Assembly: GCA_964416365.1 (NCBI GenBank)
Contig: CAYQDO010000004.1
Coordinates: 1-36,490, forward strand
DNA length: 36,490 nucleotides
Origin: DUUS01 sp964416365
Lineage (GTDB): Bacteria; Bacillota_I; Bacilli_A; RF39; UBA660
Direction: 5' to 3'
The notes beneath the pieces were generated by a model. The model was not told the origin of the DNA, did not search any database, and saw nothing but the letters and a program-made list of their open reading frames with translations. Within the stretch, counting starts at the first letter, position 1; each line of letters starts with the position of its first letter. This document shows, piece after piece, positions 16,540-24,404 of the stretch. A program made the translations under genes and the position numbers.

Positions 16540-17631
16540 ATGATGAAAACCCCGTTGCGTTTTCAAATAACTGAATATGATTGTGGAACTACAGCTTTAT
16601 TAAATGCTTTATGCTTTTTATTTGATCGTGAAGAAATACCAGCTGAACTAGTTAAAGCAATTCATAATTATACTTTAGATAGTTATGATAAAGATGGTAA
16701 TCTAGGTCAAGGTGGTACAAGCAAAGAGTCTATAGACAGGTTATCTAAATGGATAGATGATTATGCTAATCATCGCAATTTTGGAATATCATGTACAAGA
16801 TATGAAGGAAAAATAATCAATCGAGATTTAATAGAACAGGAAATCCAAAAAGGAGCAGTATTATTTGTTCGTTGCTGGCAAAACTGTGAACATTATATCA
16901 TTATCACTGATATTGATGGTGAAAATGCTTATATCTGGGACCCTTATTATTTAGATGACAATTATTATGATAAAGATAATGAAGTAAAGATTATCTTTGA
17001 TAAACCTTTTTCTTATAATCGCATTGTTAAGTTAATAAGATTATTTAGTAATACTACTAAAGATTTTGCTTTACTTGAAGAAAATATTCGCGAAATGGTT
17101 AGTATCTCCAAAGGAAATGAACATTATCATAATTTAAATAAATTAAATAATTTAGAGAATATTACTAAAATTTTAGATGCTGGATCAGGTAGAACTAGTC
17201 TTGGTTATCTAACCAGTAGATATCCTAAAATAAAGGTAGATGCTATCGTTTACCCAGGGGATATAAGAAAAATCAATTCCATTAAAGAAAATATTAAAGG
17301 TAACTATAATTTAGTAGAATTAGACTTGTGTAGTAGTGTTCCTGAACTAGATTATGATTTAGTTTTAGCCCATCTTTTATTAGGGGAAGCTGTTAAGTTT
17401 GGAAATTGTTTTCAAGATTTATTGCGTAAATTATTAAATATTAAAAGTACATATTATATTATCTACGATTTTTTAGAAGATCTCAGTATCGATTATAATT
17501 ATTTGGAAAATTATTTAAATTCAAATGGTTATAAGATTATTAATAAATTAACATTTGCCAAGGAACAAGCACAACAATTTAATGAATTTGTAGGTAAAAA
17601 TTATATTGGTTATCTGATTAAAAAGGATTAG
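16540..17631 (+). CDS. Fusion of a C39-like cysteine peptidase domain and a SAM methyltransferase
   Basis: 363 residues. The N-terminal half looks like a papain-fold C39 domain: FQITEYDCGTTALLNAL gives the helper Gln (Q9) and catalytic Cys (C15), with His in CEHYIII (H118) and Asp in IWDPYY (D134). The C-terminal half, from about 205, is a class I methyltransferase with motif I ILDAGSGRTSLG (D213), an acidic end of the next strand, and VELDLCSS. There is no signal peptide or membrane helix, so it should be cytoplasmic. Stand-alone C39-like proteins starting KTPLRFQITEYDCG are known in Clostridia (from memory); a fused methyltransferase is unusual. Two ATGs are adjacent (16540, 16543), and the second is better spaced from GGAG. 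Substrates are unknown; peptide or amino-compound modification is possible. Confidence 0.8.
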   Translation: MMKTPLRFQITEYDCGTTALLNALCFLFDREEIPAELVKAIHNYTLDSYDKDGNLGQGGTSKESIDRLSKWIDDYANHRNFGISCTRYEGKIINRDLIEQEIQKGAVLFVRCWQNCEHYIIITDIDGENAYIWDPYYLDDNYYDKDNEVKIIFDKPFSYNRIVKLIRLFSNTTKDFALLEENIREMVSISKGNEHYHNLNKLNNLENITKILDAGSGRTSLGYLTSRYPKIKVDAIVYPGDIRKINSIKENIKGNYNLVELDLCSSVPELDYDLVLAHLLLGEAVKFGNCFQDLLRKLLNIKSTYYIIYDFLEDLSIDYNYLENYLNSNGYKIINKLTFAKEQAQQFNEFVGKNYIGYLIKKD

Positions 17632-17642
17632 GAGGAAGTTTT

Positions 17643-18281
17643 ATTAAAAAGCTTAAGATTATTTTAATTATTATAGGCATAATAGCTGTCTTTGGTGTTA
17701 TCACTTGTATTTTAGATTATAATTTAGCTAAAAATGATAAAAAGCCGATATTTTCTCGTCGAACTTATGAATATGATATTCAAATTGCTGGGGTGGAAGG
17801 CGCAGAATCAGAAATGGTAGAAGGCACTGCCGAAGTATATAGTGGTTTAGGTTATAAAATAAGAAAATGTACTTTTTGTGAAAAACCGGTTTATCTGATG
17901 ATTTTATGGAGCAAAGAATATCCTTATGAACGATTAACATGCAATGAAGACATTCGCACCAAAACTAATTATGATTTTGTAGATGGTAAACTGGAAGATA
18001 TCACTATTGCGGAAATCATTCCGGAAAAAGATATGGAAGATGGATATAAACAAGAAGTAGAAAACTTAAAAAAAATAAAAGGTTGCAGTTCAGAACTTAA
18101 AATGAATAAAAATTCTCATGGTTATGTAACTTATAATATTTATAAAAGCTATAACTTAAGCTTAATGTCAGAAACTGATATTGATAAAGTTTTGAAAGAT
18201 AAAAAAGATATTTTAAATTTGACTTATAAACAAATAATAAAAAAATATAAAGTAGAAAATAAAAGTTGTAGTAAGTTTTAA
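17643..18281 (+). CDS. Membrane-anchored or exported protein with an apparent ATT start
   Basis: The frame upstream of the first in-frame ATG (17793) clearly codes for an N-terminus: xKKLKIILIIIGIIAVFGV, a basic start and one helix, then a linker KKPIFSRRTYEYD and a domain with YSGLGYKIRKC. There is no ATG, GTG or TTG at the head. An ATT at 17643 stands 6-7 bases after AGGAGGA (17630-17636), ideal spacing, so I take ATT as the start (212 residues). A point change of ATG to ATT or a base error is the alternative. The ribosome binding site overlaps the stop of the fusion gene, so it is in the same operon. The GLGYKI motif occurs in small Firmicutes lipoproteins and membrane proteins; function unknown. 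Confidence 0.75.
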   Translation: MKKLKIILIIIGIIAVFGVITCILDYNLAKNDKKPIFSRRTYEYDIQIAGVEGAESEMVEGTAEVYSGLGYKIRKCTFCEKPVYLMILWSKEYPYERLTCNEDIRTKTNYDFVDGKLEDITIAEIIPEKDMEDGYKQEVENLKKIKGCSSELKMNKNSHGYVTYNIYKSYNLSLMSETDIDKVLKDKKDILNLTYKQIIKKYKVENKSCSKF

Positions 18282-18307
18282 AAGAATCGTCAGATTCTTT
18301 TTTATTT
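18280..18307 (+). terminator. Terminator of the 16116-18281 operon
   Basis: AAAAGAATC (18280-18288) pairs with GATTCTTTT (18293-18301) around GTCA, then TTATTTT. Confidence 0.85.
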
Positions 18308-18334
18308 TGAATATTAATAAAAATAATGTATAAT
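18307..18334 (+). promoter_or_regulatory. Promoter of the acyl-CoA synthetase gene
   Basis: TTGAAT (18307-18312), a 16-bp spacer and TATAAT (18329-18334), with TG just before the -10. Confidence 0.6.
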
Positions 18335-18369
18335 TAAATATATAAATTTTTATTATATAGAGAGGTCAT

Positions 18370-20118
18370 ATGAAATTAAAATTAAAAAATATAAAAGAAA
18401 AAATTAAACATAGTGCTAACGCTATTCGTTATGAATATTTAGATGCGGCACCTTGGTATAAGTTGTATGAGGATTTAAATATTCCTAAAAGCATTAATTA
18501 TCCGGAGAAAACACTTTATGAAATTTTAGAAGAAACAGCAACTCGTTATCCTAGTTATTATGCGTATGAATACTTTGGCAAACAATGTACTTATGCTGAA
18601 TTTATTGAGAAAATAAAAAGATGTGCTAAATCTTTTCAAAAAATCGGTGTCAAAGAAAATGACCGTGTTACTATTTGTATGCCTAATACTCCTGAAGGTA
18701 TTATTTCCATATACGCTCTTAATTTAATAGGAGCTGTAGCTAATATGGTTCATCCTTTATCAAGTGCTACCGAATTAGAGTTTTGTTTAACGCAAGCTAA
18801 AAGTAAGTATTTACTTACTATGGATTTTGTTTATGAAAAAGTTTTGGAAGTCGAAAAAAATGTCGAACTAAAAAAGGTAATCATTTCTAAGGCTAGTGAT
18901 AGTATGAATACAGTAACTTCGGTTGCTTACTGGGTTACTAGTGGTCGTAAAATTAAATTAAAAAGTCCTAAAGATAATGTTGTAATGTGGAAAGATTTTA
19001 TTTATGAAGGTAAGTCTATCTTAGAAATTAATCGTTCTACCAAAGGACATAAAGAATTAACTGTTATTCTATATAGTGGTGGTACAACTGGTACTCCGAA
19101 AGGAATAATGTTGTCTAGCCTTAATTTTAATGCTATAGCTCAGCAAAATATAGCTGTTTGTCCAACTGTCAAGCCAGGAGAAAGTATGCTTTCGATAATG
19201 CCTATTTTCCATGGTTTTGGGTTAGGTATATGTTTTCACACTATTTTTACAGGGGCAATGAAAGCTATTATTATTCCTAAGTTTTCTGCTAAGACATTCG
19301 GAAAACTGATTAGAACCTATAAACCTAATTTTATTGCTGGTGTTCCAACCTTATATGAAGCTCTTTTAAATACCGAATTTAGAGAGAATGAATTATCTGG
19401 TATTACGACTGTTCTTTGTGGGGGAGATGTTTTAACACCAGAACTACAAAAGAAGGTTAATAAATTTTTAAAGGAACATGGTTGTAATGCTGAAATTAGA
19501 GTTGGCTGGGGAATGACAGAGTGTGTAGCTTCTACTATTATGACTCCACTTAATAATTTCATTCCAGGCAGTATTGGCATGCCTGGACCAGATAATTTTG
19601 TTAAAATAGTTAAACCGGGAACTACCGAAAATGTTTATTACGATATAGATGGTGAAGTCTGTTTAAATAGTCCGGCAGTTATGTTAGGATATTTGGAAAA
19701 TGAAGAAGAAACAAAACTAAATCTTAAAGTTCATGATGATGGTAAATTATGGCTTCATACTGGAGATATGGGGATGATGGATAAAAATGGAATAGTTTTC
19801 TTTAAATCAAGAATTAAAAGAATAATTATTTCTTCTGGTTATAATATTTATCCAAATCATGTGGAAAGTATTATTAACAGTCATTCAAAAGTTTTAACTT
19901 CAATAGTTGTTGGTACGCCACATCTATATAAAGGTGAAGTAGCTAAAGCTTTTATTGTTTTAAAACCAGAATATAAATTAACTGATGAGATAGATAAAGA
20001 CATTCAAGAATATGTTAAAAACAATCTAGCTAAGTATGCTTGGCCAGTATCTTACGAATATCGAGAAACCTTACCTGTAACTAAGGTAGGAAAAGTTGAT
20101 TATCGTAAAATAAAATAG
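18370..20118 (+). CDS. AMP-forming acyl-CoA synthetase / ligase (ANL family)
   Basis: 582 residues. Enzymes of this family activate a carboxylic acid with ATP and pass it to CoA or a carrier thiol. The sequence has the P-loop YSGGTTGTPKGI, the GWGMTE adenine motif, GDMG (aspartate for ribose hydroxyls), the hinge region SRIKRIIISSGYNIYPNHVE and the C-terminal catalytic lysine in TKVGKVDYRK. Seven residues before the P-loop start the substrate-binding lobe; HGFGLG follows. There is no signal peptide. Overall it resembles fatty-acid or O-succinylbenzoate-type ligases, but the acid cannot be named. It ends right at the promoter of the next gene. Confidence 0.9.
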   Translation: MKLKLKNIKEKIKHSANAIRYEYLDAAPWYKLYEDLNIPKSINYPEKTLYEILEETATRYPSYYAYEYFGKQCTYAEFIEKIKRCAKSFQKIGVKENDRVTICMPNTPEGIISIYALNLIGAVANMVHPLSSATELEFCLTQAKSKYLLTMDFVYEKVLEVEKNVELKKVIISKASDSMNTVTSVAYWVTSGRKIKLKSPKDNVVMWKDFIYEGKSILEINRSTKGHKELTVILYSGGTTGTPKGIMLSSLNFNAIAQQNIAVCPTVKPGESMLSIMPIFHGFGLGICFHTIFTGAMKAIIIPKFSAKTFGKLIRTYKPNFIAGVPTLYEALLNTEFRENELSGITTVLCGGDVLTPELQKKVNKFLKEHGCNAEIRVGWGMTECVASTIMTPLNNFIPGSIGMPGPDNFVKIVKPGTTENVYYDIDGEVCLNSPAVMLGYLENEEETKLNLKVHDDGKLWLHTGDMGMMDKNGIVFFKSRIKRIIISSGYNIYPNHVESIINSHSKVLTSIVVGTPHLYKGEVAKAFIVLKPEYKLTDEIDKDIQEYVKNNLAKYAWPVSYEYRETLPVTKVGKVDYRKIK

Positions 20119-20124
20119 TATAAT
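20096..20124 (+). promoter_or_regulatory. Promoter inside the end of the ligase gene
   Basis: TTGATT (20096-20101), a 17-bp spacer and TATAAT (20119-20124, directly after the stop codon). It would drive the HD-domain gene. Confidence 0.55.
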
Positions 20125-20143
20125 AAGAGCCACGGAGCAAAAG

Positions 20144-20674
20144 ATGAACAAGATAATTAAACCTAATATGAATAAAGAATTGATAATTATAGATGAATAT
20201 GAATTTGGAGATATTGCTGCAGAATTTATTAATTGTGAAGAATATATGAAATTGGCAAATGAACTACATCATGGAATATCAAGATTAAAACACTCTTTTA
20301 AAGTAGCAAAGGCCACATATTATATTGCTAAATCATTTGGATTAGACTATCGAAGTGCAACCAGGGCAGCGTTTTTACATGATTTTTTCTTCAATGATGA
20401 CCTGCCAAGTAATATGAGTAAAATGCAAAAATATAAATATCATCCTAAAGTTGCACTACTAAAAGCCCAGAAATATTTTAATTTAAACGAAAAAGAAGAA
20501 GATGCGATTGTTAGTCATATGTGCCCTTTAACACCAAATAAACCAAAAACTTTAGAAGGTATGACTCTGAACTTAGTCGACAAGGGTGTAACGCTTTCCG
20601 ATCATTTATCAGTAGCATATGAATATACGAAAAATTTAGCTAAAAAAATTCAAATGTTCATTGTGTGCCTGTAA
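20144..20674 (+). CDS. HD-domain phosphohydrolase-like protein (paralogue 1)
   Basis: 176 residues. It keeps the HD metal-ligand order: H50 (RLKHS), H79-D80 (FLHDFF), H125 (VSHMCPLT) and D146 (NLVDKG), so it probably hydrolyses a phosphate or nucleotide substrate in the cytoplasm. A GGAGC site precedes the ATG. A second copy of the same family is at 23675 and shares HHG-R, SATRAA-LHDFF, HPKVAL, NFNL-type and EEDAIV-HM-PLT blocks. The substrate is unknown; these are not the long HD-GYP type. Confidence 0.82.
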   Translation: MNKIIKPNMNKELIIIDEYEFGDIAAEFINCEEYMKLANELHHGISRLKHSFKVAKATYYIAKSFGLDYRSATRAAFLHDFFFNDDLPSNMSKMQKYKYHPKVALLKAQKYFNLNEKEEDAIVSHMCPLTPNKPKTLEGMTLNLVDKGVTLSDHLSVAYEYTKNLAKKIQMFIVCL

Positions 20675-20691
20675 TAATTGGTGGTGGTTTA

Positions 20692-21871
20692 ATGAAAAAG
20701 CTGAATAAAAAAATTCCCTATATTATGATATGGATATTTTATTATGCTTGGGTTATAGTCTTTACATCCTGGTGGACTTCTTCAGATATTACCGANNNNN
20801 NNNNNNNNNNNNNNNNNNNNNNNNNNNNNNNNNNNNNNNNNNNNNNNNNNNNNNNNNNNNNNNNNNNNNNNNNNNNNNNNNNNNNNNNNNNNNNNTACCG
20901 AAAAATTAATTGCGATTGTCGGATCAAATTTCCTAATATCCATTTTAGTTTATTTACAGGAAATAAAATTTTTAACAATCAGTAATGGTGTGTATTTTTC
21001 TTTTATATTGCTTATAATATCCGTTTTACCAATTTTGTTTTTCAATAAAGAACATTTAGATTCTAAAAAAATAATTAATTCTAAATTAAATAAAACAATG
21101 TATTTAACTATTATTTTAAATTGTGCTTTTGCCATTCTATGTAAAGGAATAGGGAAAGCATTTGTTATGATGGCAATTGATAAAACTGCTTTGTTATTAA
21201 ACCAAACTTATTATATTGGTGGAATAATTGGCTGTTTTATTAGTTTTTTAATTTATAAAAGTAAAAGATTAGGTAATTATTTTAGCTGGAATATTATATT
21301 TGGATTGTTTACGGTAGCGATGATGATTTATGGTTATGCCGAAGCCGACAGTAGCTATCACATTTTTAGTATTCTAATGGGATTCATTTCTACGATGGGA
21401 ATGATAAATATGTATTATTGTTTAGGTGTTATTGGCCAAAATTATGCTAATCATTCATATGTTAAAGTATCGATTGTAGCTATTGGTTTATTAGGTGGAG
21501 TCGTAGGGACTAGGCTTGGTAATAGTATTAGTAATTTTAATGATGTTACTTCAAGTAGATTATTATCAATCATTAGTGTAGGAATTATTCTATTATTCTT
21601 AGTATTGTCGCCAAATATATCAAATGTCTATTACAATGATGAGATAGATAAAAAAGAAAGAGAAAAAAATAATCTTATTAATAATCTTAAAAAATATAAT
21701 TTAACACCTCGGGAAAAAGAATTATGTTTAAATTTGCTAAAGGGTTATACTTTAAGACAGTCAGCTATAATTATGGGGATAAAGTATCATACTTTAAATA
21801 CTTATTATAAAAATATTTATAAAAAACTTAAAATCAATAGTAAAATTGAGTTAATAAATAAGCTTAAATAG
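20692..21871 (+). CDS. Multi-helix membrane protein with C-terminal LuxR helix-turn-helix (gap inside)
   Basis: A transmembrane regulator whose reading frame crosses the 100-N gap. The front part has KIPYIMIWIFYYAWVIVF and TSWWTSSDIT. The rear part has about seven or eight helices and then a LuxR-type domain at the C-terminus: NLTPREKELCLNLLKGYTLRQSAIIMG, followed by HTLNTYYKNIYKKLKI. This matches membrane LuxR regulators in which an MFS-like core carries a DNA-binding tail. Without the gap the protein would be 357 residues with about nine helices, fewer than the 12 expected, so sequence may be missing. GGTGG lies before the ATG. It probably senses a small molecule; the target genes are unknown. 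Confidence 0.75.
20796..20895. other. Assembly gap of exactly 100 N
   Basis: A conventional unknown-size scaffold gap. The left flank ends in TTACCGA and the right flank begins TACCGAAA. The two share six bases (TACCGA) in the same codon phase, so the ends could overlap. The two coding phases need a true length that is a multiple of 3, or an overlap of 6. Confidence 0.95.
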
Positions 21872-21872
21872 G

Positions 21873-21904
21873 GCACTCACTAAAACTAGGGAGTGTACTT
21901 TTTT
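21873..21904 (+). terminator. Terminator of the LuxR-type gene
   Basis: GCACTC (21873-21878) pairs with GAGTGT (21891-21896) with one G-U pair over a 12-base loop, then a T-rich run. Confidence 0.6.
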
Positions 21905-21979
21905 AGTTTTTTCTAAATATAATATAACTGCATAGGCAAGTAATGCGAACCTATAAGAAGTATAAAGTGAGGTGATAAA

Positions 21980-22708
21980 ATGAGAAAGGTAATAGTTGTT
22001 TTTATATTATTATGTATTAGTTTAGTTCTTGGAGGATGCGGTAAGAAAGAGTCTGACGTATTTAAAGATCTTGATAATATTAATGAAAAAACAAAAGTTA
22101 GTTCAATATCAGAATCCTATGCTAAATATACCGAATTAAAAAGTACAGCATATGAAAAATTAAGTGATCAAGTATCAAATGATGAAAATTTTAATTTATC
22201 TATTTCATTAGGTTTATTAGGTTTTTCTACACTTGATATATCTTTAATCCCTTTAAGTTTTTGTGGTTTGAATAATGAAGCAGCCATAGCTGGTTTAGCT
22301 ATTCTATATAAGGATATAGATTACAAAAACACCGACAAAGAATGTCAGATAACTTTTAAGACAGATGAAGACATATTAAAATATGTAAGTGAATATGATA
22401 AATCATCAGATTCAGTTAAAACTACGGTATATGAAAATGATAAGTTATCAATTATCAGTGAATATGTCAAATTAAATAAAGGATATGCTACTCAATTTTA
22501 TAGCATAGATGATAATGAGTCTACTGTATACAAATCAATTTTTGACGATGATAAAATAATTGTTAGTTTTAAATCTGATACAGAAGAGCCTAAATCAATA
22601 TTCCGAAACAAAGGCATTGCTGATGAAGAATGGACTAAAAGTGAAGAATTATGGGCTAAATATGAAAATGGTAATGTTACTTCTATTTATGAAGGCGTTG
22701 AATATTAA
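21980..22708 (+). CDS. Lipoprotein of unknown function
   Basis: 242 residues. The N-terminus MRKVIVVFILLCISLVLGGC carries a perfect lipobox (LGGC, Cys20), so it is lipid-anchored on the outer face of the membrane. The mature part is acidic, Ser/Asp/Lys-rich, and has a central hydrophobic stretch LSISLGLLGFSTLDISLIPLSF-like region (about residues 72-95), perhaps a second membrane contact. An AGGTGATAAA site precedes the ATG. It is 12 bases from the next gene and probably co-transcribed with it. I recognise no domain. Confidence 0.82.
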   Translation: MRKVIVVFILLCISLVLGGCGKKESDVFKDLDNINEKTKVSSISESYAKYTELKSTAYEKLSDQVSNDENFNLSISLGLLGFSTLDISLIPLSFCGLNNEAAIAGLAILYKDIDYKNTDKECQITFKTDEDILKYVSEYDKSSDSVKTTVYENDKLSIISEYVKLNKGYATQFYSIDDNESTVYKSIFDDDKIIVSFKSDTEEPKSIFRNKGIADEEWTKSEELWAKYENGNVTSIYEGVEY

Positions 22709-22720
22709 AGGAGAGTAGTT

Positions 22721-23170
22721 ATGAACAAAAATAACAACTATAAAGAAAAAGTAGAAAAAATTTTAGATACAGAAGATAATAGTGACAAATTTGATAAAAA
22801 AGATATTGAAAATGGCAAAGGAATGGCAATTTTATCTTATATTTTACCATTTATTCCTTATTTTGTGGAAAAGGAAAATAAATATGTTAAATATCATGCC
22901 AGACAAGGAATGGATTTATTGTTAGTCAGTATTATCTATACTATAATTTATAATATTTTAACTTCAGTCATCAAAGTTAATGGGTCCTGTGGTTCTTTAT
23001 TCGGCTATAATTTAGGAAATTATTGTAGGATAACCCCTTGGTGGATTAGTTGGCCTTTAGGAATAATTTACTTAAGTATTTCAATAATTGCTATTATAGG
23101 AATAATTAATGCTGTCAAAGGCAAAGCTAAAGAACTACCAATTTTAAATAAGTTTAAAGTATTTAAATAA
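22721..23170 (+). CDS. DUF4870/Tic20-like small membrane protein
   Basis: 149 residues. A charged N-terminal tail of about 35 residues is followed by GMAILSYILPFIPYFV, then NKYVKYHARQGMDLLLV, and two more helices (near 68-84 and 110-130). The pattern 'helix - VKYHARQG - helix' is that of the DUF4870/Tic20-like family of membrane proteins whose role is unclear. An AAGGAGAG site lies before the ATG. Probably in operon with the lipoprotein upstream. Confidence 0.75.
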   Translation: MNKNNNYKEKVEKILDTEDNSDKFDKKDIENGKGMAILSYILPFIPYFVEKENKYVKYHARQGMDLLLVSIIYTIIYNILTSVIKVNGSCGSLFGYNLGNYCRITPWWISWPLGIIYLSISIIAIIGIINAVKGKAKELPILNKFKVFK

Positions 23171-23204
23171 AAGAATCAAACAATTAAGTTTGATTCTTTT
23201 TTTA
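23170..23204. terminator. Bidirectional terminator between converging genes
   Basis: A 12-bp stem, AAAGAATCAAAC (23170-23181) with GTTTGATTCTTT (23188-23199), around AATTAA, then more T. The minus-strand gene stops at 23202-23204. Confidence 0.85.
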
Positions 23205-23582
23205 TAAACTATCTTCATAATAAGTTTTAAGAACATATAAGGCACTATCGATTGACTTTTTTTCACTTTCACCCAATGAATAATATGTGTCACTTTGAAT
23301 TAAATTATTAATATCTTTTAAAAACTCATCTTTAGTTTTTTTTGAAAAACTGCCAACATTATTATTATAAAGAGCGTCATATCCAGTACCTTTTTTAAAA
23401 GGTGTAATTTCTGTTTTTAGTTTTTCTTTAATTAGATTATTAGCTTCTGAAAGATATAATCTTAGGATGTTTAAAAATTCTTTTTTTAATTCATTTTGTT
23501 CTTCTTCCAAATGGCAACTGTTTAATTTTCCCTCATAATTTTTAAAATCATTTTCTAATTCTGCTAAAGATTTCGTTAACAT
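23202..23582 (-). CDS. Small helical protein of unknown function
   Basis: 126 residues, no signal peptide or membrane helix. The N-terminal half is highly charged and probably coiled coil (LAELENDFKNYEGKLNS, EEEQNELKKEFLNIL). The second half is helical with SLGESEKKSIDSALYVLK. On the minus strand it reads GGTGATAGG before the ATG. It is divergent from the HD-domain gene at 23675, with about 90 bases between, which would allow shared control. Not recognised. Confidence 0.65.
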   Translation of the reverse strand: MLTKSLAELENDFKNYEGKLNSCHLEEEQNELKKEFLNILRLYLSEANNLIKEKLKTEITPFKKGTGYDALYNNNVGSFSKKTKDEFLKDINNLIQSDTYYSLGESEKKSIDSALYVLKTYYEDSL

Positions 23583-23641
23583 CCTATCACCAATATTAAT
23601 TATATCACATATAATATATTAATGACGATTAATATAATTTA

Positions 23642-23650
23642 TGATATAAT
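23642..23650 (+). promoter_or_regulatory. Extended -10 promoter of the second HD gene
   Basis: TGATATAAT; no good -35 box is visible. A GAGGTG ribosome binding site follows at about 23663. Confidence 0.5.
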
Positions 23651-23674
23651 TATAGAGATCTTGAGGTGTAACAA

Positions 23675-24172
23675 GTGGGATATGGCGTAGTATCTTTTGA
23701 TACAATAACAAAGGAAATAATTAATACTAAAGAATATAAAAAATTAAGTAAAGAAAATCATCACGGTCTTACAAGATATGACCATTCTTTAAGAGTAGCT
23801 AAAAAAACATATCAAATTGCCAAAAGATTGAATATTGATTATGTTTCAGCAACTAGAGCAGCACTGTTACATGATTTTTTTACTAATGAAGATTTAAAGA
23901 ATATTAAAGGATTAGAAAAAGGCAAAAGTCATCCTAAAGTAGCTTTAGATAATGCTAAAAAGAATTTTAATTTGAATAAAAAAGAAGAAGATGCGATTGT
24001 TAATCATATGTTTCCTTTAACAATAATTCCCCCTTTATCAATGGAGGGAGTAGTTGTATCTCTTGCTGATAAAGCAGTAGCTATATATGAATGTAGTCGT
24101 TTTAAATTAAGTATGACGATTGGCGTTTGGTCATTGTTCATTTTAAACTTTTTAAATTTTAGTAATAATTAG
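23675..24172 (+). CDS. HD-domain phosphohydrolase-like protein (paralogue 2)
   Basis: 165 residues. Metal ligands in HD order: H37 (RYDHS), H66-D67 (LLHDFF), H111 (VNHMFPLT) and D132 (SLADKA). The start is the GTG at 23675, after GAGGTG with about 6 bases of spacing; no in-frame ATG exists nearby. It is clearly the same family as the protein at 20144, with many shared blocks and close spacing of all ligands. The C-terminus has a hydrophobic stretch (IGVWSLFILNFLNF) that could touch the membrane. Substrate unknown. Confidence 0.8.
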   Translation: MGYGVVSFDTITKEIINTKEYKKLSKENHHGLTRYDHSLRVAKKTYQIAKRLNIDYVSATRAALLHDFFTNEDLKNIKGLEKGKSHPKVALDNAKKNFNLNKKEEDAIVNHMFPLTIIPPLSMEGVVVSLADKAVAIYECSRFKLSMTIGVWSLFILNFLNFSNN

Positions 24173-24198
24173 TGTATATAATTTGTCAACGATTTTTC

Positions 24199-24232
24199 AA
24201 AAGAGAAAATTGAAAATATTTTCTCTTTTTTA
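24199..24232 (+). terminator. Terminator of the second HD gene
   Basis: A 12-bp stem, AAAAGAGAAAAT (24199-24210) with ATTTTCTCTTTT (24218-24229), followed by T. Confidence 0.85.
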
Positions 24233-24255
24233 TTTATCTCAGTGTTTATAAGGTA

Positions 24256-24335
24256 CAATGTTTTTTTTGCTAAAAAAATATTTTTTTGAAAAATAAAAAA
24301 AATAAAATTACTAAAAAACAATAAAAAAAACATTG
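24256..24335. repeat. 13-bp inverted repeat upstream of the anaerobic nrd operon
   Basis: CAATGTTTTTTTT (24256-24268) and AAAAAAAACATTG (24323-24335) are perfect inverse copies 54 bases apart. The space between is nearly pure A/T and holds the palindrome AAAAAAATATTTTTTT. The right copy overlaps the -35 box of the operon promoter. It could be a pair of operator half-sites or a DNA-bending region. I do not see a canonical NrdR box. Confidence 0.45.
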
Positions 24336-24361
24336 ACTTAAACTTTTGAGTCTGATATGCT
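24333..24361 (+). promoter_or_regulatory. Promoter of the anaerobic ribonucleotide reductase operon
   Basis: TTGACT (24333-24338), a 17-bp spacer and TATGCT (24356-24361) with extended TG at 24353-24354. A short inverted repeat AACATA-N7-TATGTT (24369-24387) sits at the expected transcription start. The ATG at 24405 has an AGGTAATG site. Confidence 0.65.
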
Positions 24362-24404
24362 GAGATTGAACATATAGAAAGTATGTTTGGGTAGGTAATG
24401 TTAT

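Noticed and set aside
16116..18281. Bacteriocin or RiPP export cluster
   Set aside because: The C39-like domain is fused to a methyltransferase and not to an ABC transporter, and no precursor peptide with a GG leader was found nearby.
20742..20978. Minus-strand frame across the 100-N gap
   Set aside because: Artefact of reading through N, opposite the LuxR-type gene.
24173..24404. Standard NrdR box upstream of the anaerobic nrd genes
   Set aside because: No sequence close to the ACACWATATWTWGTGT-type box was found; only the 13-bp inverted repeat and a short AACATA/TATGTT pair are present.
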